Shown here: one piece after another, positions 1 through 5,596 of the stretch
Layout of the letters: every line of letters starts with the position of its first letter
How positions within the stretch are numbered: the stretch's first letter is position 1
DNA from: an uncultured Verrucomicrobiota bacterium
GTDB lineage: Bacteria > Verrucomicrobiota > Verrucomicrobiia > Palsa-1439
NCBI GenBank assembly: GCA_903825695.1
Contig: CAIKBP010000172.1
Span: forward strand, 1 to 14,439
DNA length: 14,439 nt
Direction of reading: 5' to 3'
Program-made: the position numbers and the translations under genes
The notes under the pieces: model-generated
What the model saw: the letters and a program-made list of their open reading frames with translations, nothing else
The model's database searches: none
What the model was told of the DNA's origin: nothing

Positions 1-1
1 A

Positions 2-514
2 AAAAGACAGCTCTCACGCGTTCCCGTGCGTTTGCCTTCTGGCAAGACCGTGCGCATTTCGCCTGGCGGACAGAATCCTCTCATCAAGAAAGTGATCGAG
101 GAGTTGTGTCCCCGCTTTGCTTCGGGCGGCAAGATTGTTTACATCGGTGACGCTGAAGATAAGTTCCGGTACTTGCAAACAAACTACCTTCAAAGTCTCG
201 GCGTGGTCGTTCCTGCACCGTCAAAGATGCCCGATGTCGTCATTCACGACACGCGCCGGAATTGGCTGTTGTTAATTGAAGCCGTCGCGAGTGCCGGCCC
301 GGTTGATGCGAAACGTCGCAAGGAACTCAAAGAACTCTTCCGTGGCTGCCGAGCGGGGCTGGTTTTCGTCACTGCATTCACCACACGCGCAGATATGCGG
401 AGCTTCCTCACACAAATTTCATGGGAAACAGAAGTCTGGATTGCGGAAGACCCGGATCACATGATCCATTTCAATGGCGAGCGATTCCTTGGTCCGTATC
501 CCGACACGAAGTGA
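2..514 (+). CDS. BsuBI/PstI-family type II restriction endonuclease, C-terminal part (5' end outside window)
   Basis: This frame is open from the first codon of the window, so the GTG at 26 is an internal codon and not the start. About 170 residues are visible, whereas enzymes of this family are usually a little over 300 long. The sequence fits the C-terminal catalytic domain of BsuBI/PstI endonucleases: SPGGQN near the start of the domain, then KIVYIGDAEDKF, KMPDVVIHD, NWLLLIEAV, AGLVFVTAF, WETEVWIA and a closing HMIHFNGERFLGPY. The PDVV and IEAV segments probably form the PD-(D/E)xK-type metal site. The family cuts DNA at CTGCAG-like sites and normally pairs with an adenine-specific methyltransferase, which would have to lie to the left, outside the window. 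The true recognition site cannot be read from this part. The family call is firm; the state of the N-terminal half is unknown. Confidence 0.9.
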   Translation, partial: KRQLSRVPVRLPSGKTVRISPGGQNPLIKKVIEELCPRFASGGKIVYIGDAEDKFRYLQTNYLQSLGVVVPAPSKMPDVVIHDTRRNWLLLIEAVASAGPVDAKRRKELKELFRGCRAGLVFVTAFTTRADMRSFLTQISWETEVWIAEDPDHMIHFNGERFLGPYPDTK

Positions 515-567
515 CCCGTTAATGATGCCGGTTCCACTTGTGAAAGTGTCAGTCCTAGAATTGTGAC

Positions 568-798
568 ATGACATCGCCTTCTTCCCATTCCCGCGATCCA
601 TTGCACGGCATCACGCTGGAGAACATTCTCAATCAACTTGTCCAGCGGCATGGTTGGAGCGAGATGGGACGTCGCATCCCCGTCCGTTGTTTCCAATTCA
701 ATCCGAGCGTAAAGTCCAGTCTTACGTTTCTGCGTAAAACCCCATGGGCACGCCAGAAAGTTGAAGACTGGTTCATCAGTGACCGTTTGAAGAAATGA
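568..798 (+). CDS. VF530/DUF2132 family small DNA-binding protein
   Basis: This 76-residue protein matches the small VF530 family closely: DPLHGITLENILNQLV near the start, a central HGW, then FNPSVKSSLTFLRKTPWAR, the most conserved block, and a short tail. The family is described as DNA-binding on structural grounds, and its cellular role is not established. The length is normal. The ATG at 568 gives the expected N-terminus, but no Shine-Dalgarno sequence precedes it (upstream bases are cctagaattgtgac). It lies 53 bases after the restriction enzyme on the same strand and could be co-transcribed, although nothing known links the two functions. Downstream it faces the beta-propeller gene tail to tail. 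Confidence 0.88.
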   Translation: MTSPSSHSRDPLHGITLENILNQLVQRHGWSEMGRRIPVRCFQFNPSVKSSLTFLRKTPWARQKVEDWFISDRLKK

Positions 799-802
799 AG
801 TG

Positions 803-833
803 TGTCAGCAAGGTCGACTCTCGACTCTTGACA
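803..833. terminator. Hairpin between convergent genes, possible terminator
   Basis: Bases 809-817 (CAAGGTCGA) pair with 821-830 (TCGACTCTTG) to give a nine-pair stem, with one bulged T at 826 and a CTC loop. An alternative outer pairing is TGTCA at 803-807 with TGACA at 829-833. It sits in the 72-base gap between two genes that end towards each other, where a bidirectional terminator would be expected. Neither strand has a clean T-run after the stem, so intrinsic termination is only a suggestion. Confidence 0.35.
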
Positions 834-870
834 GCGCATCCAGCGAATGCTGCTTCATGCCCGTCGCCGG

Positions 871-1917
871 TCACTCCATGCCGTACACTAGAACCTTGAA
901 GCTGCCGGGAACCATTTTCGGGCGTGCACGACCACCACTGCCAGACGCCACCTCCGCCGGCACCTCGAACTTGGCCGCGCCCAGATAAATTCTGTGCGTC
1001 TTCGGGTCGAGCGTCATCGTGCGCGAACCGCGTTCGGTCGCCAGTGTTTGCACGACCGTCAGTTTGTCCGGCGCGTCCTCGTGCGCTATGGTCACCGTCC
1101 CGTCGCGGCAGGATGCAAAGGCGTACTGCGTCCCCGGATCGAATGCATTGGCGTCCACTCCATCACCGATGGGTACAGAGGCGACGACCTTGCCGGTCTC
1201 GCTGTCCATCATCACCATCAATTTATTGCCGCAACCGAGAAACAGCCGATGATGCGCCACGTCGATTGCCATGCCAGATGCTTCTGCGCCGGGCGCGATT
1301 GGCCAATGGTTCACGACCTGATGCGCCTTGGTGTCGATTGCGACGACCTCGCTTTTGTCTTCGATGTTGTTGTAAACGCGTCCCGCTTTCGTGTCGGCGC
1401 CCGCAAACTCAGGTCTGCCTTCCAGCGGAATCGTGGCGACAACCTTGCCGGCTTTCGCGTCGATCACCGTTGCCGACTGACCGCGTCCGTTGAACATATA
1501 AACTTCCCGTTGTCCCGGCTCGTAGAGCATGCTGTCCGGGTTCTGGCCGGTATCCACCTTCGAGAGCGTTTCCAGTGTCTTCAGGTCAACAATGCTTGCC
1601 GTGTTTTCCCGACCGTTGCTGGTGAACCCGCGTTGCAGATCGGGTGCGACGGCGAGACCATGGACGCCGGGGGTATTGGTGATCTCGCCGCAGACCGTTC
1701 CTTTGTCTAGATCAATGACAACGACCTTGCTGGCGTGGCTGACGTAAAGACGGCGGCCGGCTTCGTCAACCGACAGATAATCCCATCCGCCTTCGCCGCC
1801 GACCGGAATTTCTTTCAAGAAATGATATGGACCGCCTGCCGCATAAAGCGGAGACGCGACGATCATTGCTATGCCGAATGCCATCGCACCAAGGAACTGA
1901 AAATGAGTTGTCTTCAT
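871..1917 (-). CDS. Exported YncE-like (YVTN family) seven-bladed beta-propeller protein
   Basis: The protein is 348 residues long. Residues 1-26 form a signal peptide (MKTTHFQF, hydrophobic core to about 20, then ASPLYA before the likely cut). The rest is a chain of short beta-propeller blades with recurring patterns such as LYVSHASKVVVIDLDKG, TASIVDLKTLE, ATVIDAKAGKVVATI, EVVAIDTKAHQVV and KLMVMMDSETGKVVASV, typical of YncE/YVTN proteins. These fold in the periplasm or outside the cell; the ligand of this one cannot be told. The frame extends to an ATG-equivalent at 1956, but the ATG at 1917 was chosen because the signal peptide begins there and GGGAGG lies 12 bases upstream. It follows the hemerythrin gene by 60 bases on the same strand, so the two are probably one operon. 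No catalytic residues are recognisable. Confidence 0.85.
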   Translation of the reverse strand: MKTTHFQFLGAMAFGIAMIVASPLYAAGGPYHFLKEIPVGGEGGWDYLSVDEAGRRLYVSHASKVVVIDLDKGTVCGEITNTPGVHGLAVAPDLQRGFTSNGRENTASIVDLKTLETLSKVDTGQNPDSMLYEPGQREVYMFNGRGQSATVIDAKAGKVVATIPLEGRPEFAGADTKAGRVYNNIEDKSEVVAIDTKAHQVVNHWPIAPGAEASGMAIDVAHHRLFLGCGNKLMVMMDSETGKVVASVPIGDGVDANAFDPGTQYAFASCRDGTVTIAHEDAPDKLTVVQTLATERGSRTMTLDPKTHRIYLGAAKFEVPAEVASGSGGRARPKMVPGSFKVLVYGME

Positions 1918-1977
1918 ATGACTGTCAAACCTCCCACTGAAGTGCTGTTTCACCAAGCAAAAAAATCCTGTGGTTTT

Positions 1978-2541
1978 TCATAGTCTCTCGCTCGACTGCT
2001 CCAACTTTCCAATCAGCCGTTCGAAATGGCGGTGGGTCTTCTCGCCCATCTTTTGTTCTGCCTTTTCGAACTGCCTGAGCAGAACCTGCTGGTCCTTGGA
2101 ACTCAGTATCTTGTTGGTCATCGGAAACAACAGATAATCTTCCTTCCAGATGTGGCTGGGATATAGTTCGGCCAGTGCCCGCAAGTTTCTTGTGAGACCG
2201 GGTTTCGCCTTTCGGTCGCCCCTTGCATAGGCCTCGGCATTCTCTGCGAGTTCTTTTACGAGAGCGCGACCCGTCTCATGTTCATGGCGTAGAGCGCCGA
2301 TTGGACAACCATGCTTTGGCACACCCTTTTTCTCCAGCAATGGAAACAAGCAGTCCTCCTCCTTGCCGTGATGGCAGGCGTCGCCGAAGCTCCGCATGAA
2401 CTCGATCAGGCCGTGAAGGATTTCCACCTCTATGTTCTTTTCCGCCTCCAACGCCTCAGCCAGCAGGGTCATGACTCTTACTGCTTTTTGGATGTAATGG
2501 TGTTCGTGTTCCAGGATATCGGTTGCGCGTTTCGTTGCCAT
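1978..2541 (-). CDS. Hemerythrin HHE-domain cation-binding protein
   Basis: This is a 187-residue, mostly helical protein with the di-iron ligand pattern of the hemerythrin/HHE family: EHEHH at residues 11-15, HHGKEED at 57-63, the RHEHE segment around 85-89, and SHIWKED at 129-135. The LFP motifs after the second and fourth helices are also typical. The protein probably binds a non-heme di-iron centre and could sense or bind oxygen or nitric oxide, or support iron-sulphur repair, but the substrate is not visible in the sequence. There is no signal peptide, so it is cytoplasmic. The start is well supported: GGAGG lies four bases before the ATG. It is the first gene of a likely two-gene unit with the exported beta-propeller. 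A possible promoter lies about 45-70 bases upstream. Confidence 0.9.
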   Translation of the reverse strand: MATKRATDILEHEHHYIQKAVRVMTLLAEALEAEKNIEVEILHGLIEFMRSFGDACHHGKEEDCLFPLLEKKGVPKHGCPIGALRHEHETGRALVKELAENAEAYARGDRKAKPGLTRNLRALAELYPSHIWKEDYLLFPMTNKILSSKDQQVLLRQFEKAEQKMGEKTHRHFERLIGKLEQSSERL

Positions 2542-2584
2542 TCTTCCTCCGTTCCAGATTCCCCTGTTGCATGGGAATCAAACC

Positions 2585-2613
2585 ACCATACATCTTCAAC
2601 GACTGCCGGACAA
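2585..2613 (-). promoter_or_regulatory. Candidate sigma-70 promoter for the hemerythrin/beta-propeller unit
   Basis: On the minus strand TTGTCC (2613-2608) and TATGGT (2590-2585) are separated by 17 bases. Each hexamer matches the consensus at four of six positions. The predicted transcript would begin about 35-40 bases before the hemerythrin ATG, leaving room for its strong GGAGG. The call rests on spacing and position and is modest. Confidence 0.35.
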
Positions 2614-2634
2614 CTCGATGTTAAAAGTGGCAAC

Positions 2635-2679
2635 TCTCGACGCCGCGATCAGCGAATGCCGGTTTGTGCTCGTGTCATG
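2635..2679. repeat. 45-base interspersed repeat, copy A
   Basis: This segment, beginning TCTCGACGCCGCGATCAGCG, matches 4362-4406 at 42 of 45 positions; the differences are at positions 9, 26 and 43 of the element. Both copies are intergenic and in the same orientation, flanking the glycosyltransferase/membrane-protein pair. Identity fades after the last base shown, although a short CAGGT occurs a few bases beyond both copies. I do not recognise the element. Its size and location fit a small dispersed intergenic repeat or the remnant of a duplicated border. Confidence 0.75.
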
Positions 2680-2734
2680 GTAGCGCAGGTTTCACCGCGT
2701 ATTCACGGCGTTACGACGCACGGTACAGATTTCT

Positions 2735-2753
2735 GTTTACAGACAGGGTAAAC
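2735..2753. promoter_or_regulatory. Inverted repeat GTTTAC-N7-GTAAAC, possible operator
   Basis: A perfect 6-bp inverted repeat with a 7-base spacer lies 182 bases before the glycosyltransferase start and 194 bases from the hemerythrin start. It overlaps a smaller ACAG-N4-CTGT at 2725-2736. Such symmetry fits a dimeric regulator, but there is no promoter around it to anchor the idea, and a 6-bp match could occur by chance. Confidence 0.3.
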
Positions 2754-2845
2754 TGTGCGATTTTCATTTCGTTGTTCCCCAAGGACATCGACAGTTAGCC
2801 TCAATTCTTTAGGCGGTATTCTTGTCGGTTTAACCTGTTGCAGGA

Positions 2846-2865
2846 GCATATCCGCGCATATCCGG
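2846..2865. repeat. Tandem 10-base duplication
   Basis: GCATATCCGC is followed directly by GCATATCCGG, nine of ten bases identical. It lies about 70-90 bases before the glycosyltransferase start codon and could be a paired regulator site or a small slippage duplication. Confidence 0.4.
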
Positions 2866-2934
2866 GCGTAAGTGTAGCTTTGCGCGGTAATGGCTCGGCT
2901 GAGTGTGTGAACTGCGGGGAAATGGAACCGTAAC

Positions 2935-3963
2935 ATGTCAGGAAAGAGCGATTTAACGGTGTTGGTGCCGGCGTATAACGAGGCATCCACGATTGCGGAC
3001 ACGATTCGGAGCATTCAAGATCAGATTGTGCCGCCGGATGAGATTATCGTCATCGATGATTGTTCCAGCGATAACACAGCCGATATTGCCCGCTCGCTCG
3101 GCGTGACGGTGATGCGGCCGCCCAAGAACACCGGGTCGAAGGCCGGCGCGCAAAACTTCGCTCTATCCTCTGTCCGCACCGGCTACACCATGGCCATCGA
3201 CGCGGATACCACTCTCGCGTCCGACGCCATCCAGAAGCTTATTCCCGCACTTGATGATCCCGGAATCAGCGCCGCATGCGGTCTTGTCCTCCCACGCTAC
3301 GTCAAGTCCGTCTGGGAACGCGGCCGCTATATCGAATATCTTTTTGCGTTCTCTTTCTACAAACCGATCCAGGATTACTACGAGCGACCGCTGATCTCCT
3401 CCGGCTGTTTCTCCATTTACCGGACGGAGGCGCTTCGCGCCAATGGCGGTTGGTCCACCCGGACCATGGCCGAAGACATGGACCTCACGTGGAGCTTCTA
3501 TAAGGCCGGATATGGCGTGCGATTCATCCCCGAGGCCACCTGTTATCCCGTTGAACCTCACGATTTCGGTTTCATGAAGAAGCAGCTACGCCGGTGGTCG
3601 CACGGGTTCGTCCAGAACGTGAAGCTTCATTGGCGCGACGTCCTGCACATTTCGTTCTTGCGGTCAACCGTGGCCATTGCAATGTGGGACGCCATCTTTG
3701 CGTCCATCGCCTACCTCGTGCTGCTCCCGATCTTGATTGTATTCGTAAGCCCGATTTTTCTGTTGGCCTACATGATCGACGCGCCTGCTGTCGCGTTTCC
3801 CGTGCTTGTCAAAGCGGCGAGCAGGAATGAGATCTGGAAAGCCGTGGCGAGTCTTCCGAGCTTTTTTGTTCTGCGCACAGTCAACAGCATATTCATTTTG
3901 GAAGCGGTCTGGAAAGAGTTGGTTCTTTGCCGGCCGCTTCGCGTTTACGAGAAAGGACATTGA
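2935..3963 (+). CDS. Membrane-bound family 2 (GT2) glycosyltransferase, processive type
   Basis: The protein has 342 residues. A GT-A catalytic domain starts almost at the N-terminus (VLVPAYNE at 9-16, IDDCSSDNT at 40-48). It carries the nucleotide-sugar and metal motif IDADTT (D89, D91), the acceptor/base motif AEDMDLTW (E180, D181) and QLRRW (217-221). The QxxRW motif marks processive synthases such as cellulose, hyaluronan and poly-N-acetylglucosamine synthases. Hydrophobic helices follow at about 244-285 and 305-325. Unlike IcaA/PgaC-type enzymes it has no N-terminal membrane helix and is rather short, so the product is uncertain; a beta-linked polysaccharide or a glycolipid are both possible. 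The ATG at 2935 has no strong ribosome binding site. The next gene begins two bases after the stop, so the two are almost certainly coupled. Confidence 0.88.
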   Translation: MSGKSDLTVLVPAYNEASTIADTIRSIQDQIVPPDEIIVIDDCSSDNTADIARSLGVTVMRPPKNTGSKAGAQNFALSSVRTGYTMAIDADTTLASDAIQKLIPALDDPGISAACGLVLPRYVKSVWERGRYIEYLFAFSFYKPIQDYYERPLISSGCFSIYRTEALRANGGWSTRTMAEDMDLTWSFYKAGYGVRFIPEATCYPVEPHDFGFMKKQLRRWSHGFVQNVKLHWRDVLHISFLRSTVAIAMWDAIFASIAYLVLLPILIVFVSPIFLLAYMIDAPAVAFPVLVKAASRNEIWKAVASLPSFFVLRTVNSIFILEAVWKELVLCRPLRVYEKGH

Positions 3964-3964
3964 A

Positions 3965-4360
3965 ATGATTGCGGGTGTACCAGGAACAGGAATCGGAGGC
4001 ATCTACTACATCTTGCTGGCACTCATGATGCCGGTGCAGGAGACATGCCGGCTTTGCACGCACCGAAGCTCGATTGAGCGATGGATGCAAGTTGCAGCTC
4101 AGACCGGCAACGCGCTGGGAATTCTTATTACAGCGTGGCTCACGGGGTGGCTCCTGATCCATACCTTCGGCGCGCTCAGAATCCACGGACTGGGAACCCA
4201 TAGTCAGGCCGTTAAAACCATAGAGAACATTGTGTCGGTTTCGACATTTCACCTCGCGCTCGTCGTCCTCGGATCGGTTATACTCAGCGTACACATTCTG
4301 CGCCTGCTGATTCCCGCCCGCAAGTTGCCCAAATCCACAATCAGCAGGGTCAACGCCTGA
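3965..4360 (+). CDS. Small three-helix membrane protein coupled to the glycosyltransferase, function unknown
   Basis: I do not recognise a named family. The 131-residue product starts at the ATG at 3965, one base past the glycosyltransferase stop. The frame is open further upstream to 3806, but that part lies inside the glycosyltransferase and is not needed. Hydrophobic stretches at about 11-24 (IGGIYYILLALMM), 50-70 (ALGILITAWLTGWLL) and 93-116 (FHLALVVLGSVILSV) predict three membrane helices. The N-terminal GVPGTGIGG is a glycine-rich turn of the kind that can be a conserved signature. A CRLC pair sits at 29-32. The near-overlapping start implies translational coupling, so the protein probably assembles with the glycosyltransferase, for example as an accessory subunit or part of an export path. 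That role is inference. Confidence 0.75.
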   Translation: MIAGVPGTGIGGIYYILLALMMPVQETCRLCTHRSSIERWMQVAAQTGNALGILITAWLTGWLLIHTFGALRIHGLGTHSQAVKTIENIVSVSTFHLALVVLGSVILSVHILRLLIPARKLPKSTISRVNA

Positions 4361-4361
4361 T

Positions 4362-4406
4362 TCTCGACGACGCGATCAGCGAATGACGGTTTGTGCTCGT
4401 GTCGTG
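4362..4406. repeat. 45-base interspersed repeat, copy B
   Basis: This copy begins one base after the stop codon of the small membrane protein and matches 2635-2679 at 42 of 45 positions in the same orientation. The run AGCGAATGACGGTTTGTGCT near its centre differs from copy A by one base. The position just past a stop could suit a transcript 3' end, but no strong hairpin with a T-run is visible, so I class it only as a repeat. Confidence 0.75.
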
Positions 4407-4442
4407 AACACAGGTCGGACCACATCGCCCGAGTTTTATGAC

Positions 4443-4457
4443 TGGCAAGGTTTGCCA
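4443..4457. promoter_or_regulatory. Perfect inverted repeat TGGCAA-GGT-TTGCCA, possible regulator half-sites
   Basis: Six-base arms with a three-base centre lie 36 bases upstream of the zinc-ribbon promoter. The arms share the TGGCAA/TTGCCA core with the 9-bp inverted repeat that brackets that promoter, so a common binding protein is possible. No candidate regulator gene is adjacent. Confidence 0.4.
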
Positions 4458-4492
4458 CGCATGAATACACCCCTGGCCGCTACAATAGTAGG

Positions 4493-4531
4493 TTGGCAAA
4501 ACTCACCGGGCCGTGGTACAATTTTTGCCAA
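4493..4531 (+). promoter_or_regulatory. Sigma-70 promoter bracketed by a perfect 9-bp inverted repeat
   Basis: TTGGCA (4493-4498) and TACAAT (4517-4522) each match five of six consensus bases, with an 18-base spacer. TTGGCAAAA (4493-4501) and TTTTGCCAA (4523-4531) are exact reverse complements 21 bases apart, covering the -35 box and the stretch just after the -10 box. The transcript would start near 4529, followed by GGGAGGGA at 4533-4540 and the ATG at 4546. The right arm falls at or before the start point, so the symmetry is better read as a DNA operator than as an RNA hairpin. Confidence 0.6.
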
Positions 4532-4545
4532 CGGGAGGGAGCGGC

Positions 4546-5013
4546 ATGGATATTAGCTTTACGTGCGGATCTTGCGGGAAAGGCATTGTGACCGATGAAG
4601 CATCGGGACAAATCATTAGCTGCCCGAAATGCGGAAAGGCGCTTGTCGTGCCCGTCGAGTCCGAACCTCCTGTCGAAGCTGACACATCTTCGCAAGCATC
4701 TGCACCCCCAACTGAAACAAAACCATGTCCGTTCTGCGGGAAAACAATCAAGCGCTGGGCTTATGTTTGCAAATATTGCGGGCACGACCTGACGCAACCT
4801 GCAACTCAACAAGTTCCGGTTGACGAGTTGGATCCGAAACAGGGCACACAGCAGATTTCGCTAGAAGATCTGGGGAAGGCAGACGCGGACATCACTTTCG
4901 ACTGCCATGGTTGCGGACAAAGGCTCGTGATCGACATTGCTGGCGCAAACATGGTCGTGGACTGCCCAAAATGCGGAAAGGCGCTTGTCGTGCCCCGCAT
5001 GCGAAGTCATTAG
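4546..5013 (+). CDS. Triple zinc-ribbon protein
   Basis: This 155-residue protein has three four-cysteine clusters: C7/C10/C26/C29, C61/C64/C75/C78 and C120/C123/C140/C143. The outer two are the same type of module (CGSCG or CHGCG, then CPKCGKALVVP). The middle one is a compact zinc ribbon of the CPFCGKTIKRWAYVCKYCG kind. The linkers are acidic and Pro/Thr/Gln-rich. There is no signal peptide or membrane helix. Such proteins may bind nucleic acid or protein partners; no enzyme domain is present. The ATG at 4546 was preferred over a GTG-type start at 4513 because GGGAGGGA lies just before it and because 4513 would fall inside the promoter. The YajD-like gene follows 48 bases downstream, so they probably form one transcript. 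Confidence 0.8.
   Translation: MDISFTCGSCGKGIVTDEASGQIISCPKCGKALVVPVESEPPVEADTSSQASAPPTETKPCPFCGKTIKRWAYVCKYCGHDLTQPATQQVPVDELDPKQGTQQISLEDLGKADADITFDCHGCGQRLVIDIAGANMVVDCPKCGKALVVPRMRSH
4621..4653 (+). repeat. 33-base coding repeat, first copy
   Basis: This stretch encodes CPKCGKALVVP-type residues and matches 4963-4995 at 32 of 33 bases, the only change being G to A at position 6. The flanking parts of the two zinc-ribbon modules are much less alike. That points to a local duplication or recent gene conversion, not just shared protein constraint. Confidence 0.8.
4963..4995 (+). repeat. 33-base coding repeat, second copy
   Basis: This is the partner of 4621-4653, 342 bases (114 codons) away and in the same frame, so recombination between the copies would delete the middle module without breaking the reading frame. 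Confidence 0.8.
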
Positions 5014-5061
5014 AACAACCGGAGAATGCCATCGGGGTCAGATCGCATTCTCACGCGACCG

Positions 5062-5457
5062 ATGCAGACGCCACCAAATCCTGAACGACAGGCCCAGATA
5101 CAGGCGGAACTTCGCCGGGATTTGGAGATCCGACAGAAGGGTTATCGAGAGCGGGCGCTCAAGTTGTTCCCGCACGTCTGCGCCAGTTGCGGACGTGAAT
5201 TCTCAGGCAAGAGACTTCGTGAGCTGACAATCCATCACAAAGACCACAACCACACGAACAATCCGAACGACGGCAGCAACTGGGAGTTGTTGTGCCTTTA
5301 CTGTCACGACCACGAGCATGAGAAGTACAAGTTGAAGGGATACGTTGACGCATCTACGCGTGCCAATGTGCCGGCGCCATCTAAGATCGCCAACCCGTTT
5401 GAAAAACTGGATGACCTGCTGGGGTTCAAGGGCGAGAACCCGAGCACAAAGAAATAA
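5062..5457 (+). CDS. yajD: YajD-like HNH nuclease family protein
   Basis: The 131-residue protein is clearly a homologue of E. coli YajD. An N-terminal helix (residues about 5-30, Gln/Arg/Glu-rich) leads to GYRERALKLFPHVCASC, then RELTIHHKDHNHTNNP, DGSNWELLCLYCHDHEHEKY, and a closing NPFEKLDDLL. The HNH metal-finger elements are C40/C43, H58/H59, C78/C81 and the following histidines. The family is predicted to cut DNA, but no physiological role is well established. The frame also has an ATG at 5026 with GGAGA almost touching it. I chose 5062 because homologues, as I recall them, begin with a short NPxxQAQI-type segment. Neither start has an ideal ribosome binding site. It probably shares the zinc-ribbon transcript. 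Confidence 0.88.
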   Translation: MQTPPNPERQAQIQAELRRDLEIRQKGYRERALKLFPHVCASCGREFSGKRLRELTIHHKDHNHTNNPNDGSNWELLCLYCHDHEHEKYKLKGYVDASTRANVPAPSKIANPFEKLDDLLGFKGENPSTKK

Positions 5458-5458
5458 C

Positions 5459-5475
5459 CCGCCGTGATTTGGCGG
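5459..5475 (+). terminator. Short GC hairpin after the HNH gene, weak terminator candidate
   Basis: CCGCC (5459-5463) and GGCGG (5471-5475) pair around a seven-base loop, starting two bases after the stop codon. The position fits a terminator, but the stem is short and no T-run follows. Confidence 0.25.
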
Positions 5476-5550
5476 CGCTGGTCTCGCGATTTGTGCGCGT
5501 CTTCGCTCTCATCAGCGGTAGCACCGGTTGCCCTAACATCCTTTGTGGGG

Positions 5551-5579
5551 TTGACGGTAAGAGAGCCAATCAGTAAAGT
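5551..5579 (+). promoter_or_regulatory. Sigma-70 promoter of the tRNA-Lys gene
   Basis: TTGACG (5551-5556) and TAAAGT (5574-5579) are separated by exactly 17 bases. The predicted start near 5586 gives a short 5' leader before the mature tRNA at 5597, as is usual for a single tRNA gene. Confidence 0.6.
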
Positions 5580-5596
5580 GCAGATCCATCGAGTGT

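Larger units (their letters stand above)
2542..2934. other. 393-base gene-free stretch between divergent genes
   Basis: This stretch separates the leftward hemerythrin unit from the rightward glycosyltransferase. I see no convincing coding frame in it. It holds a candidate leftward promoter (2585-2613), one copy of a 45-base repeat (2635-2679), a 6-bp inverted repeat GTTTAC-N7-GTAAAC (2735-2753) and a tandem 10-base duplication (2846-2865). No clear sigma-70 promoter or ribosome binding site was found for the glycosyltransferase. Confidence 0.7.

Noticed and set aside
818..850. Third copy of the 45-base repeat
   Set aside because: Only two short blocks match (CTCTCGAC and AGCGAATGC) with a different distance between them, so it could be chance; noted only as a possible relic.
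994..1710. Plus-strand frame opposite the beta-propeller gene, and a similar one from 924
   Set aside because: It is a shadow of the beta-propeller gene; the minus strand has a signal peptide, a ribosome binding site and blade repeats.
2557..2575. FNR-like site upstream of the hemerythrin gene (TTGAT on the minus strand)
   Set aside because: Only one half-site matches; the other half (ATGCA) differs from ATCAA too much.
2703..3014. Minus-strand frame of about 100 codons ahead of the glycosyltransferase
   Set aside because: It overlaps the glycosyltransferase N-terminus, has no ribosome binding site and shows no recognisable composition or motif.
3806..3964. N-terminal extension of the small membrane protein
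   Set aside because: It lies wholly within the glycosyltransferase coding sequence in another frame; the ATG at 3965, one base past the stop, is the natural coupled start.
4443..4457. Sigma-54-type promoter (TGGCA ... TTGC)
   Set aside because: The GG and GC dinucleotides are 10 bases apart instead of the 12 needed, and the site is a better inverted repeat than a promoter.
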